This document shows positions 35,676-45,133 of a stretch of DNA of 64,000 nucleotides, in pieces. The position numbers were made by a program, and so were the translations under genes. The notes beneath the pieces are model-generated. The model did not search any database. It saw nothing but the letters and a program-made list of their open reading frames with translations, and was not told the origin of the DNA. How positions within the stretch are numbered: the stretch's first letter is position 1; every line of letters begins with the position of its first letter. This DNA is from Succinivibrio dextrinosolvens (GTDB lineage: Bacteria > Pseudomonadota > Gammaproteobacteria > Enterobacterales > Succinivibrionaceae). The stretch spans positions 62,001 through 126,000 of the forward strand of contig NZ_FPAH01000002.1 in NCBI RefSeq assembly GCF_900116345.1, in the 5' to 3' direction.

Positions 35676-37070
35676 TCAGGCTTTCTTATCGTCCAGTTCA
35701 TAGTTTAAAAGCAGCAGTCTTGGTGCCTTTCTGTATCTTAGTATGTAGTAGGTTCTTGAGCTAAAGAAAATGGCAGAAAATGTCAGGGCACAGATAAAGC
35801 CAATCCAGATTCCGGCAGCTTCAAGCTTCTCAAAGAATATTCCCCAGGCAAGCACATATCCTAATGGAAGACCTATAACCCAGAAGGATAATACTGTATT
35901 GATAAGAATAGTCTTAGAATCCTTTAGTCCCTGGAGAATTCCTCCCAATACACACTGAATTGAATCTGGCAGCATATATATGCAGTTTAAGATCATAAGG
36001 AAGGATGTAATCTTAAGCACCAGAGGATCATGAGAATATAATGCGGCAATGTGATCTTTGAGCAGCAGAATTGCTGTCAGATAGAAGATAAGACATAAAA
36101 AATTCAATCCCATTACTACCTTGCATACTACAATGGCTTTATCCCAGCTTCTGACACCCATTGCCGAGGCTGTTCTGATTGTTGCAGTCAGTCCAAGACA
36201 TAGCGGGATCATGTAGATCAGACTTGAAACATTAAGGGTAATTGAATGGGATGCAACTATTGTCGGACCAAATGGACTTAAGATTACGGCTGCAAGAGAG
36301 AATCCTGCAATTTCAACCGTTCTTGAAATTCCGAGAGGCATGGCCAGTTTTAAAAACTGTCTGATGATTTCCTTATCAATAATTCTGACATTTTCTTTAA
36401 CCCGGTATTTGTCGATGGATTTTGACCTTCTGATATAAATTACAAGACAGATACAGGTAAGGATATTGATAAGTCCGCTGGTCAGTCCGCAGCCTGCACC
36501 GCCAAGAGCCGGCATTCCGAATTTTCCAAAAATAAATATATAGTTAAGAGGAATATCCAGAATCAACTGCAAAAGTCCTAGAAACAGGGCAGGTCTGGTG
36601 ATGGAGAGTCCTTCTGCATATGCAATAAAACCATTGTAAACAGCTGTAGCTGGTAGGGCCAAGGCAACAAAGTACAGATATTTTGTGGCAACGTTAATCA
36701 TCATCGGATCTGAGGGCACAAATCTGAAAACCAGATGTATCAGACTCAACAGTAATGCTGTTATAAAACCGAAAAATGTTATCACCAGCATTGCATTAAA
36801 TAGACTCTGCTGCATAAAGCGGTAGTTTTTGGTTGCCAGAAGGTGTGAAATGGTCGGAGCTACACCGTAGGCAATACCTGCAAGAAACATATAGGCCGGC
36901 CAGTAAAAAGAGCAGGCGATGGCAACTCCTGATAAATCAATAGTTCCAGCCAGTCCGGACATGATAGTGTCAACCGTACTCATGGCGGTTGAGGAGAGCT
37001 GTGCAATCAGAAACGGAAGAAACAGCCTCAGCTGTGTTTTTATCTCTTTTTTGTATATCGGTGAAAACAT
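35676..37070 (-). CDS. MATE-family efflux transporter (NorM-like)
   Basis: 464 residues from the ATG at 37070. A longer frame starting at a TTG would begin inside the terminator hairpin of the upstream gene and is unlikely, although no good ribosome site is visible for the ATG. About 12 membrane helices in two related halves, with MATE stretches such as LPFLIAQLSSTAMSTVDTIMSG near the N-terminus and LPATAVYNGFIAYAEG and DIPLNYIFIFGKFGMPALGGAG in the middle. It probably exports cationic drugs or metabolites with Na+ or H+. It converges with the IS element. Confidence 0.9.
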   Translation of the reverse strand: MFSPIYKKEIKTQLRLFLPFLIAQLSSTAMSTVDTIMSGLAGTIDLSGVAIACSFYWPAYMFLAGIAYGVAPTISHLLATKNYRFMQQSLFNAMLVITFFGFITALLLSLIHLVFRFVPSDPMMINVATKYLYFVALALPATAVYNGFIAYAEGLSITRPALFLGLLQLILDIPLNYIFIFGKFGMPALGGAGCGLTSGLINILTCICLVIYIRRSKSIDKYRVKENVRIIDKEIIRQFLKLAMPLGISRTVEIAGFSLAAVILSPFGPTIVASHSITLNVSSLIYMIPLCLGLTATIRTASAMGVRSWDKAIVVCKVVMGLNFLCLIFYLTAILLLKDHIAALYSHDPLVLKITSFLMILNCIYMLPDSIQCVLGGILQGLKDSKTILINTVLSFWVIGLPLGYVLAWGIFFEKLEAAGIWIGFICALTFSAIFFSSRTYYILRYRKAPRLLLLNYELDDKKA

Positions 37071-37082
37071 AGTGTTAAAAAA

Positions 37083-37118
37083 GAAAAACACGTCCAAAAA
37101 TCTGAACGTGTTTTTAAT
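37083..37118 (-). terminator. Terminator of the polyamine-binding protein gene
   Basis: AAAACACGTTC and GGACGTGTTTT pair on the minus strand and run into a T-rich tail. Confidence 0.85.
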
Positions 37119-37138
37119 TTAAATCAGATAGTAAAAAC

Positions 37139-38275
37139 TTAATCCCAACCGTTGGCATTGTCCTGAGGGCGATTCTTCTCTGAATCCATCTTCATGGTGT
37201 TCCAGACGTTGCTTACGATCTTAGAGGTTTTCTGTGATGTTTCCTGCATGAAGTACATGGTCTTAAGCTTCTCTTCTGAAAGCATAATGCTTGGATTTGC
37301 CTTGAGCTCATCTGAAAGGTTCTGCATAGCCTCATCAACAGGCATGATATATCCGATCTCATCTGAAAGAGCAGATGCGTTCTTAGGATCTAAAAGCCAG
37401 TTGAACCAGGTCATAGCATTGTCAACATTCTTGGCTCCACGAGGTACTGTCCAGCTGTCAAACCACATGATTGAACCCTCTTTTGGTACAACATAGTCAA
37501 CATCGTACTTGTGTTTGCCGTGCTGAGCTAGATGGTGAGCCTGAATAAAGTCACCTGAATAACCGATGGCTACGCAGATCTCACCTGAAGCAATATCGGT
37601 AACGTAACGGTTAGACTGGAAATAAGAGGTATTACTTGCAAGAGAGGTCAGAATCTTTCTTGCCTCCTCATAATCCTCAGCTTTCTCTGAACGTGGTGGC
37701 TTGTTCAGATAATGTTGAACTGCGGAGATAACCTCAATAGGAGAATCGATAATTGCAATTCCGCATTTCTTTAGCTTTGCTGAATTCTCAGGCTTGAACA
37801 GATCATCCCAGGATTCGAACTTGAAGTCTTTGCCCATTACCTCGGCAACCTTCTGCTTGTTATAGCCGATACCAATTGAAATCTCAATGTAAGGGTATGC
37901 GTAATCATTATTAGGATCGATAGTTGCAAGTTTTTCCAGACGGGCTTTGTTCTGCTTTACCCAGTTAGGAATCTTTGAGTGATCGATTTTCATCAGAGCA
38001 CCGGCCTTTGCCATACGTGGAACGTTGTAACTTACCACAATAGCAGCATCAAATCCGGTATTACCTGCTAAAAGACGAGTTTCCTGAAGCTCGTTTGAAT
38101 CGTACTCGACATAGCTGGTTTTAAGACCAGTGTCTTTTTCAAAGTTTGCTACAGTATTTTCGCCAATGTTATAACTCCAGTTCCAGATGTTTACCTTGTC
38201 GCTTTTTTCAGCAATTGCACTGTTTGAAGCACAAATCAGAGCGGCAGTTAAAAGGCAAATTGATCCAACCTTCAT
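37139..38275 (-). CDS. Polyamine-binding periplasmic protein (PotD/PotF-like), orphan
   Basis: 378 residues from the ATG at 38275. This start has GGGG at the right distance and a signal peptide ending SAIA; earlier in-frame ATGs would put extra residues before it. Mature protein: KVNIWNWSYNIGENTVANFEKDTG, then VVSYNVPRMAKAGAL, YPYIEISIGIGYN and MWFDSWTVPRGAKN, all typical of PotD/PotF substrate-binding subunits for putrescine or spermidine ABC transporters. The permease and ATPase genes (potABC/potGHI) are not adjacent, and the gene ends at its own terminator, so the transporter partner must lie elsewhere. Ligand choice is not resolved. Confidence 0.88.
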   Translation of the reverse strand: MKVGSICLLTAALICASNSAIAEKSDKVNIWNWSYNIGENTVANFEKDTGLKTSYVEYDSNELQETRLLAGNTGFDAAIVVSYNVPRMAKAGALMKIDHSKIPNWVKQNKARLEKLATIDPNNDYAYPYIEISIGIGYNKQKVAEVMGKDFKFESWDDLFKPENSAKLKKCGIAIIDSPIEVISAVQHYLNKPPRSEKAEDYEEARKILTSLASNTSYFQSNRYVTDIASGEICVAIGYSGDFIQAHHLAQHGKHKYDVDYVVPKEGSIMWFDSWTVPRGAKNVDNAMTWFNWLLDPKNASALSDEIGYIMPVDEAMQNLSDELKANPSIMLSEEKLKTMYFMQETSQKTSKIVSNVWNTMKMDSEKNRPQDNANGWD

Positions 38276-38498
38276 AGTCATCCCCATGTAGTAGATAATT
38301 AAACGATAAAAATATGGTGCATTGTATAACAAAATGCAGGTATTGAAAAATATTCAGAATGCCGATAGTTATATTTTAGGCAAAAATCCAGCAAAAAATG
38401 CTGATTATGGTTCCATATTGGATTTTTTTTACAAATTGAGCTGAGTATAACATGATAATATGTAAGAAATTTTTGGGCTCTCAACATAAGGAATAATC

Positions 38499-39698
38499 AT
38501 GGAAAACTTTGAATTTGTTGTACCAACAAAATACATTTTCGGTCAGGGTACCTGTTCAAAATGCGGAGATACCATTAAAAGCTACGGCTATAAGAAGGTT
38601 CTTGTGGTATACGGCAGTGAGCATGCCAAAAAATCAGGTTTACTCAATTCTATTGAAGAACAGCTAAAGACAAATTCAATTGGTTATTCTCTTTTAGGTG
38701 GTGTTCTTCCAAATCCAAGAGCTGATCTTGTATATAAAGGTATAGAACTTGGCAGAGAACAGCAGATTGACTTTATCCTGGCTGTAGGTGGCGGTAGTGT
38801 AATTGATACCGCTAAGGCTATTGCACTGGGAATACCTGATGAGGGGGATTTTTTTGATTTCTTCACCAAGAAAAGAAAACCAAAGGTTGCCCTTAAAATC
38901 GGTTGTGTGCTGACTATTCCTGCTGCCGGCTCTGAGAGTTCCTTATCTACTGTGATTGAAAAAGAAATTGACGGCAAGGTGGTAAAAAACGGCTGTGGCT
39001 CTCCTTTAAACCGTCCTCTGTTTGCTATCTTAGATCCTGAACTCACTTTTTCCGTAAGCAGATATCAGACAGCCTGCGGTATTACTGACATGATTGCTCA
39101 TATTCTCGAGCGTTACTTCACCAACACCAGAGGTGTTACCGTTACAGATTATATGTGTGAAGGTCTTTTGAAGGCTATTATTGAAAACGCTCCTGTTGCC
39201 ATTGATGATCCTACAAATTACGATGCTCGAGCAAACATTATGTGGGCAGGTTCTCTTGCTCACAACAATATCTGCGGAGTGGACAGAGTACAGGACTGGG
39301 CAAGTCATCATATAGAGCATCAGCTTTCAGCCTTATACGATGTTGCTCATGGTGCAGGTCTTGCGGTGATTTTCCCCGCATGGATGGATTATGTTTATAA
39401 GCATGATGTCATGAGATTTGCGCAGTTTGCCGTACGAGTATTCGGTGTCTCAATGGACTTTGATGATCCTGCATCAACCGCCCGTGAAGGAATCAGAGCC
39501 TTCAGACAATTCCTTCATTCAATTGGTATGCCTCTGTCATTTGAGGAAATTGGCGCAAAAGAGGAGGATATTCCTCATCTTCTGAATATGCTGGGAGTTG
39601 ATGATGTAAATAAGACAGAAGGGCAGTTTGTTCTTTTATACAGAAAAGACTGTGAGGCAATCTATTACAGAGCAGCTCACTACAAATATTCTGACTGA
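38499..39698 (+). CDS. Iron-containing alcohol dehydrogenase (YqhD/BDH-like)
   Basis: 399 residues. Rossmann-like N-domain: nucleotide binding GGGSVIDTAKAIA near residue 95. Metal ligands: Asp and His in GITDMIAHILE, and two His in the HHIEHQLSALYDVAHGAGLAV stretch. The N-terminus FEFVVPTKYIFGQG is typical of the NADPH-dependent YqhD/butanol dehydrogenase branch. It reduces aldehydes to alcohols, fitting a fermentative cell. The gene stands alone; the fbp gene begins 45 bases later on the same strand with no terminator seen between, so co-transcription is possible. Confidence 0.92.
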   Translation: MENFEFVVPTKYIFGQGTCSKCGDTIKSYGYKKVLVVYGSEHAKKSGLLNSIEEQLKTNSIGYSLLGGVLPNPRADLVYKGIELGREQQIDFILAVGGGSVIDTAKAIALGIPDEGDFFDFFTKKRKPKVALKIGCVLTIPAAGSESSLSTVIEKEIDGKVVKNGCGSPLNRPLFAILDPELTFSVSRYQTACGITDMIAHILERYFTNTRGVTVTDYMCEGLLKAIIENAPVAIDDPTNYDARANIMWAGSLAHNNICGVDRVQDWASHHIEHQLSALYDVAHGAGLAVIFPAWMDYVYKHDVMRFAQFAVRVFGVSMDFDDPASTAREGIRAFRQFLHSIGMPLSFEEIGAKEEDIPHLLNMLGVDDVNKTEGQFVLLYRKDCEAIYYRAAHYKYSD

Positions 39699-39743
39699 TA
39701 CATTTTTTTAATTACTATAAACAACAATAAACAAACATAGAAA

Positions 39744-41657
39744 ATGTCTGCTACTAAAAAATATACAGCACAGCATTTAAGACTGCTGAGACTTTTATCA
39801 ACCCAGTATCCAAACCGCTGTGCAGTCTACTCAAAACTTATTAATCTAACCTCAGAACTCAGCCTTCCTAAGGGTACTGAACATTTTATCTCTGATATTC
39901 ATGGGGAATATGATGCTTTCTGGCATATCATAAACAATGCCTCTGGGGTGATTAAGGATAAGGTTAAGATTGTACTTGAGAACTGTTCTCTTCAGGAAAA
40001 GGATGAACTGTGTACACTTATTTATTATCCAAGAACGGTAATGAAAAAGCTGAAACAGGAAAACCGTTTTACTGAGGACTACATCAAGAGGACAATCGTT
40101 AACCTGATTTCAATGTGTAACTTTTTTTCCTCAAAATACAGTCGAGAAAAGGTTCGTTCCATTATAAAGACCAAATTTTCCTACATTATCGATGAGATGA
40201 TGCACTCAAAGTCTGATGAGGACCACATCAGAAAACTTTACCATGATAAGATTCTTCAGACTATTGTCGAAACAGGAAGTTCAGAGCTCTTTATTAAAGA
40301 TGTTTGTGATCTTATAAAGACCCTCGCTGTTGCCAAGCTCCATGTTCTGGGGGATATTTTTGACAGAGGTCCAAGCCCTGATAAATGCATGGATGTTCTG
40401 GCCTCATACCATCATCTTGATCTGCAGTGGGGCAATCACGATGTGCTGTGGATGGGCGCAGCTTGCGGCAGTGGCATGTGTATTGTCAATGTCCTTTTAA
40501 ACAATCTTCGTTACAACAACTACAAGATGCTTGAAAACGGATATGGCATTTCTCTTAGAAAGCTAGTGCTCTTCAGCAGCAGTACCTATAAGGATGAACC
40601 TGATTTTCCTGCTCTTCAAAAGGCCCTGTCTGTTATGGGAATGAAGTTGATTGGAGCAATCATTGACAGACATCCGGAATACAATCTGTCTGATCTGAAG
40701 CTTTTTGATCATCTTGATTTAAAAAGAGGAACTTTAAAGTTAGCTGATGGAAAAACCTATCATCTTAATTTCACTGATATGCCTACTGTAGATGAGAAAG
40801 ATCCGTACAGATTATCTTCAGGTGAACAGGAAATAATGGATGATCTGATTTCTTCCTTTACCAGTTCAGTAAGATTAAGAGAACATATCCAGTTCCTGTT
40901 TACAAAGGGGGATATGTATAAATGCTACAACGGTAATCTCCTTTATCACGGATGTGTTCCTTTAGATGAGAACGGTCAGTTTTTAAAGATAAAATGTAAT
41001 GATCAGTATCTTAGTGGCAGGGATTATCTGAACTTTTGTCAGACCAAGATTCGTGAAGGTTATCTGAATAGAGACAACGATCATCTGGACTTTTTCTGGT
41101 ATATGTGGACTGCTCCGTTATCTCCATTATCCGGAAGACGAATGAAGATCTTTGAGAAGCTTCTGATAAAGGAAGATTCTATACTCGGGGAACCTCGAAA
41201 CCCTTACTATGAGTATTACCACAAGGTTCAGACCTGCGAGATGATTTTAAAGGAATTCGGGCTTAATCCTAAAAAAGGCCATATTATCAACGGTCATACT
41301 CCGATTATGGCAAAAAAGGGAGAATCTCCTGTTCGTGCAAGAGGCAAGCTTCTGGTTATCGACGGTGGATTCTGCAGAGCCTATCAGGATAAAACTGGAA
41401 TTGCAGGTTATACCCTTATATACAATTCTCACTGTCTTCATTTAAAAGCACATACACCTTTTACCAACAAGCAGGATGCTATTGATTCGCTTCGTGATAT
41501 TGAAGATATAGAAGAGCTGTCGGTTGAAGAATATCAGCCAAGAAAACTTGTTGCAGATACGGACTGGGGCGCTGAGCTTAAGGAAAGAGTCCGTGAACTA
41601 AAGGATCTGCTTGAACTCTATGAGAATGGAGTAATCGCCGAAAAACTTACTAAATGA
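39744..41657 (+). CDS. fbp: Fructose-1,6-bisphosphatase, class III
   Basis: 637 residues, the size of the class III enzyme known from Bacillus and other Firmicutes. It hydrolyses fructose-1,6-bisphosphate in gluconeogenesis. It belongs to the calcineurin-like phosphoesterase fold with all metal motifs: SDIHGEYD near residue 50, GDIFDRGPSPD near 207, WGNHD near 230, and the late histidine in NGHTPI. The class is unrelated to the class I/II enzymes usual in Proteobacteria, so lateral origin is likely, although base composition does not stand out. A terminator follows. Confidence 0.93.
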   Translation: MSATKKYTAQHLRLLRLLSTQYPNRCAVYSKLINLTSELSLPKGTEHFISDIHGEYDAFWHIINNASGVIKDKVKIVLENCSLQEKDELCTLIYYPRTVMKKLKQENRFTEDYIKRTIVNLISMCNFFSSKYSREKVRSIIKTKFSYIIDEMMHSKSDEDHIRKLYHDKILQTIVETGSSELFIKDVCDLIKTLAVAKLHVLGDIFDRGPSPDKCMDVLASYHHLDLQWGNHDVLWMGAACGSGMCIVNVLLNNLRYNNYKMLENGYGISLRKLVLFSSSTYKDEPDFPALQKALSVMGMKLIGAIIDRHPEYNLSDLKLFDHLDLKRGTLKLADGKTYHLNFTDMPTVDEKDPYRLSSGEQEIMDDLISSFTSSVRLREHIQFLFTKGDMYKCYNGNLLYHGCVPLDENGQFLKIKCNDQYLSGRDYLNFCQTKIREGYLNRDNDHLDFFWYMWTAPLSPLSGRRMKIFEKLLIKEDSILGEPRNPYYEYYHKVQTCEMILKEFGLNPKKGHIINGHTPIMAKKGESPVRARGKLLVIDGGFCRAYQDKTGIAGYTLIYNSHCLHLKAHTPFTNKQDAIDSLRDIEDIEELSVEEYQPRKLVADTDWGAELKERVRELKDLLELYENGVIAEKLTK

Positions 41658-42019
41658 TCTCATTTTAGGCACAGTTCAGTCTGTGCCTGTGTTTCTAACG
41701 ATATGAATTATCTTAAAAAGCAGCCGAATTTATGTCGGTTGTGCTTTCGCACTTAATAAACCACATTATAAATTTCCCTCTATTTCCCATTTAATAAGTT
41801 TATAGTGAGTTAATAAACTCAGTTTAAAAATTAAAAAAAATAAAATTCGTTGTAATCCTTATAATTAAGCCTTTCTAACCTGATTTGAGAGGTTTTTCAC
41901 ATAAAATCATTTCTATCTGAATATTTGAAATTTGAAATCATGAATATATAATGCACTCTGCTTGAATAGAGATAGGGATTTGAAAAAACAGATCCCGTTT
42001 AATATATTTAGGAGTAATC
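41658..42019. other. fbp terminator and pflB promoter region
   Basis: 362 bases with no gene. It includes the fbp terminator (AGGCACAG/CTGTGCCT, 41666-41687, then GTGTTTCT), a symmetric GAGTTAATAAACTC element near 41810, a -10-like TATAAT at 41860 lacking a -35, and a strong promoter at 41925-41952. Confidence 0.6.
41925..41952 (+). promoter_or_regulatory. Promoter of pflB
   Basis: TTGAAA and TATAAT are separated by 16 bases, ~70 bases before the pflB start. Near-consensus, fitting a highly expressed gene. A clear FNR palindrome (TTGAT-N4-ATCAA) was not found. Confidence 0.65.
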
Positions 42020-44266
42020 ATGAAAGAGCAATGGCGTGGTTTCAAAGGAACCCACTGGATCTCTGATGTAAACGTAAGAGATTTTATTCAGAACAACTAC
42101 ACACCATATGATGGTGATTCATCATTCTTAGCTGGTCCTACCGATGCTACCAACAAGCTATGGGGCGACCTACAGAAGTTACAGCATCAGGAACGTGCTC
42201 AGGGCGGTGTTCTTGATATGGAAACTGAGATTGTTTCAGGTATTACCGCTTATGGTCCTGGCTATATCTCAGAGAACAGCAAGGATTTAGAGAAAGTTGT
42301 AGGTTTACAGACCGATAAGCCATTAAAGCGTGCTTTCATGCCTTACGGTGGTATCAAGATGGCTCAGGAAGCATGTACCACTAACGGTTATACTCCAAAT
42401 CCAAAATTCGATCAGATTTTCAACGAGTACCACAAGACTCACAACCAGGCTGTGTATGATGCATATACTCCAGAGATGCGTCTAGCTCGTAAGAACAAGA
42501 TTCTAACCGGTCTTCCAGATACTTATGGTCGTGGCCGTATCGTTGGTGATTACCGCCGTGTAGCTCTATACGGTATCGACTTCCTTGTTGAGCAGAAGCA
42601 GGCTGACTTAAAGAACTGCGGCTGTGGCATCATGGTTGACGACGTAATCCGTCAGCGTGAAGAGTTAGCTGACCAGATCAAGGCTTTAAAGGCTATGAAG
42701 GTAATGGCTCAGAGCTACGGCTTTGACATTTCACAGCCAGCTGCAAATGCTCGTGAAGCTGTTCAGTGGTTATACTTCGGTTACCTGGCTGCTATCAAGA
42801 CTCAGAATGGTGCAGCTATGTCAATCGGTCGTATCTCAACCTTCTTAGATATCTACATCAACCGTGATATTCAGGAAGGCAAGCTGACCGAGACCGAGGC
42901 TCAGGAGCTGATTGACCACTTAGTAATGAAGCTACGTATGGTTAAGTTTGCTCGTATTCCTTCATACCAGCAGCTGTTCTCAGGTGACCCAGTATGGGCA
43001 ACTCTTGAGGTTGCAGGTTTTGGTATGGACGGCCGTCACATGGTTACCAAGTCAGACTACCGTTTCCTACACACTCTAGAGAACATGGGCCCATCACCAG
43101 AGCCTAACCTGACTGTTCTATACACCAGCAAGCTACCAGAGAACTTCCGCAAGTATGCTGCTAAGATCTCTGTAGATACTTCATCAATCCAGTACGAGAA
43201 TGATGACGTAATGCGTGTTGAGTGGGGCGATGATTACTCAATCTGCTGCTGCGTATCTGCAACTCAGACTGGTAAGGAAATGCAGTTCTTCGGTGCTCGT
43301 GCAAACCTAGCTAAGGCTCTTCTATACGCAATGAACGGCGGTATCGACGTTAAGACCCGTATGCAGGTTGGTCCTAAGCTGCCTAAGATCACTTCAGAGT
43401 TCCTAAACTACGACGAAGTTATGGCAAACTACGACATCGTTCTAGAGTGGTTAGCAAGCCTATACGTAAATGTTCTGAACCTGATTCAGTACATGCACGA
43501 CAAGTACTACTACGAAGCAGCCGAGATGGCTTTAATCGATACCGATGTACGTCGTACCTTCGCAACCGGTATTGCTGGTTTCTCACACGTTGTTGATTCT
43601 CTTTCTGCTATCAAGTACGCTAAGGTTAAGCCAGTACGTGATGCTGACGGTATTTCAATTGACTTCGAGATCGAGGGTGACTTCCCACGTTACGGTAACG
43701 ATGATGATCGTGCTGACGAGATCGCAGTATGGTTATTAAAGAACTTCCTAACCAAGTTAAAGAAGCACCACACCTACCGTGATTCAGAGCCTACAACCTC
43801 TATCCTGACCATTACTTCTAACGTTGTTTATGGTAAGGCTACCGGTGCTCTACCTGATGGACGTAAAGCTGGCGAGCCTTTAGCTCCTGGTGCAAACCCA
43901 TCATACGGTGCAGAGAAGTCAGGTCTTCTAGCATCTCTGAACTCAGTTGCTAAGCTACCTTACGAGTACGCATTAGACGGTATTTCAAACACTCAGACTA
44001 TTGCTCCTGATGCTTTAGGTCACAATGAGGAAGAGCGTGTAAATAACCTGGTTAACGTTTTAGATGGCTACTTCTCTAAGGGTGCACATCACCTAAATGT
44101 TAACGTATTCGGTACTGAGAAGCTTCTTGATGCTATGGAGCACCCAGAGAAGCCTGAGTATGCAAACTTCACCATCCGTGTTTCAGGCTACGCTGTTAAG
44201 TTCATCGACTTAACCCGCGAGCAGCAGATGGACGTTATTTCAAGAACCTGCCACAAGGCAATGTAA
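42020..44266 (+). CDS. pflB: Pyruvate formate-lyase
   Basis: 748 residues, close to E. coli PflB (760). It cleaves pyruvate with CoA into acetyl-CoA and formate under anaerobiosis. The active-site cysteine pair lies in [18 protein letters not shown], where three consecutive Cys stand in place of the usual Ala-Cys-Cys. The glycyl-radical site is RVSGYAVKF near the C-terminus. The protein must be activated by the radical-SAM enzyme encoded downstream. Codon use is strongly biased (CTA/TTA Leu, GGT Gly), as expected for an abundant protein. A GGAG ribosome site precedes it. Confidence 0.97.
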   Translation: MKEQWRGFKGTHWISDVNVRDFIQNNYTPYDGDSSFLAGPTDATNKLWGDLQKLQHQERAQGGVLDMETEIVSGITAYGPGYISENSKDLEKVVGLQTDKPLKRAFMPYGGIKMAQEACTTNGYTPNPKFDQIFNEYHKTHNQAVYDAYTPEMRLARKNKILTGLPDTYGRGRIVGDYRRVALYGIDFLVEQKQADLKNCGCGIMVDDVIRQREELADQIKALKAMKVMAQSYGFDISQPAANAREAVQWLYFGYLAAIKTQNGAAMSIGRISTFLDIYINRDIQEGKLTETEAQELIDHLVMKLRMVKFARIPSYQQLFSGDPVWATLEVAGFGMDGRHMVTKSDYRFLHTLENMGPSPEPNLTVLYTSKLPENFRKYAAKISVDTSSIQYENDDVMRVEWGDDYSICCCVSATQTGKEMQFFGARANLAKALLYAMNGGIDVKTRMQVGPKLPKITSEFLNYDEVMANYDIVLEWLASLYVNVLNLIQYMHDKYYYEAAEMALIDTDVRRTFATGIAGFSHVVDSLSAIKYAKVKPVRDADGISIDFEIEGDFPRYGNDDDRADEIAVWLLKNFLTKLKKHHTYRDSEPTTSILTITSNVVYGKATGALPDGRKAGEPLAPGANPSYGAEKSGLLASLNSVAKLPYEYALDGISNTQTIAPDALGHNEEERVNNLVNVLDGYFSKGAHHLNVNVFGTEKLLDAMEHPEKPEYANFTIRVSGYAVKFIDLTREQQMDVISRTCHKAM

Positions 44267-44287
44267 TTCTTGATTAACTGAAGTTAA

Positions 44288-44310
44288 AAGGGGCGCCTTA
44301 GGGCGCCCTC
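44288..44310 (+). repeat. GC-rich hairpin between pflB and pflA
   Basis: GGGCGCC and GGCGCCC pair around TTAG, 25 bases after pflB. No T run follows, so it may be a partial terminator or mRNA-stabilising hairpin that sets the high pflB to low pflA ratio. Confidence 0.65.
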
Positions 44311-44352
44311 TGTATTCCTAAATACTGTTTTTCTACTCTTGGAGTTCTATTC

Positions 44353-45090
44353 ATGGTTCAAGGTTATATCCATTCTTTTGAAACATTCGGTTCTGTCGAT
44401 GGCCCCGGAGTAAGATTTGTCGTTTTCATGCAGGGCTGTCCGTTAAGATGCCTGTACTGTCACAATCCTGATACCTGGAAAATGAAGGTTGGCGACTGCA
44501 TGGACGTCGATAGTGTTGTTGCAAAAGCGTTACGTTACAGAAGTTACTGGGGCAAAGATGGAGGCGTAACCGTAAGTGGCGGTGAAGCTTTATCCCAGAT
44601 TGCTTTTGTTACTGAATTATTTAAGAAATTAAAGGCTGAAGGTATTCATACCTGTCTTGATACTTCTGCAGGTCCTTACAGAAATTCACCTGAATATATA
44701 GAAATATTCGATGAGCTGATGAAGTACACTGATCTTGTTCTGCTTGATCTTAAACACAGTAATACTATTGAACATAAAAAGCTTACCGGAATTGGCAATG
44801 AAAATATTTTTGCCTGTGCCAAGCATTTAAATGAGCTGAATAAGGAAGTCTGGATCAGACATGTTCTTCTGCCTGGTATTACCGATAGTGAAGAGCAGCT
44901 TAAGAACCTAAGAAAGATTATTGATCATCTTCCAAATGTGAAGAAAGTTGAGGTTCTTCCATACCATTCTCTAGGTGTTCATAAGTATGAGAGTCTGGGA
45001 ATTGATTATAAGCTCAAGGATGTTGAGCCTCCTTCATATGAATCAATTCAGATTGCCTGCAAGATCCTCAAAGCAGAAAAGCGAGATTAA
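44353..45090 (+). CDS. pflA: Pyruvate formate-lyase activating enzyme
   Basis: 245 residues, a radical-SAM enzyme that installs the glycyl radical on PflB. The CxxxCxxC cluster is in GCPLRCLYCHNPDTW near residue 30. The SAM-binding GG is in TVSGGEALSQ, and a further LDTSAG segment is typical. It lies downstream of pflB in the usual order. A terminator follows. Confidence 0.96.
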   Translation: MVQGYIHSFETFGSVDGPGVRFVVFMQGCPLRCLYCHNPDTWKMKVGDCMDVDSVVAKALRYRSYWGKDGGVTVSGGEALSQIAFVTELFKKLKAEGIHTCLDTSAGPYRNSPEYIEIFDELMKYTDLVLLDLKHSNTIEHKKLTGIGNENIFACAKHLNELNKEVWIRHVLLPGITDSEEQLKNLRKIIDHLPNVKKVEVLPYHSLGVHKYESLGIDYKLKDVEPPSYESIQIACKILKAEKRD

Positions 45091-45096
45091 AGTCTG

Positions 45097-45133
45097 GCAC
45101 CGTATGCTGTTTGTATACGGTGCGACCTTTTTA
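45097..45133 (+). terminator. Terminator of pflA
   Basis: The 9-bp perfect stem GCACCGTAT/ATACGGTGC with a 9-base loop is followed by GACCTTTTT. It touches the 3' end of the convergent AAA gene. Confidence 0.85.
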
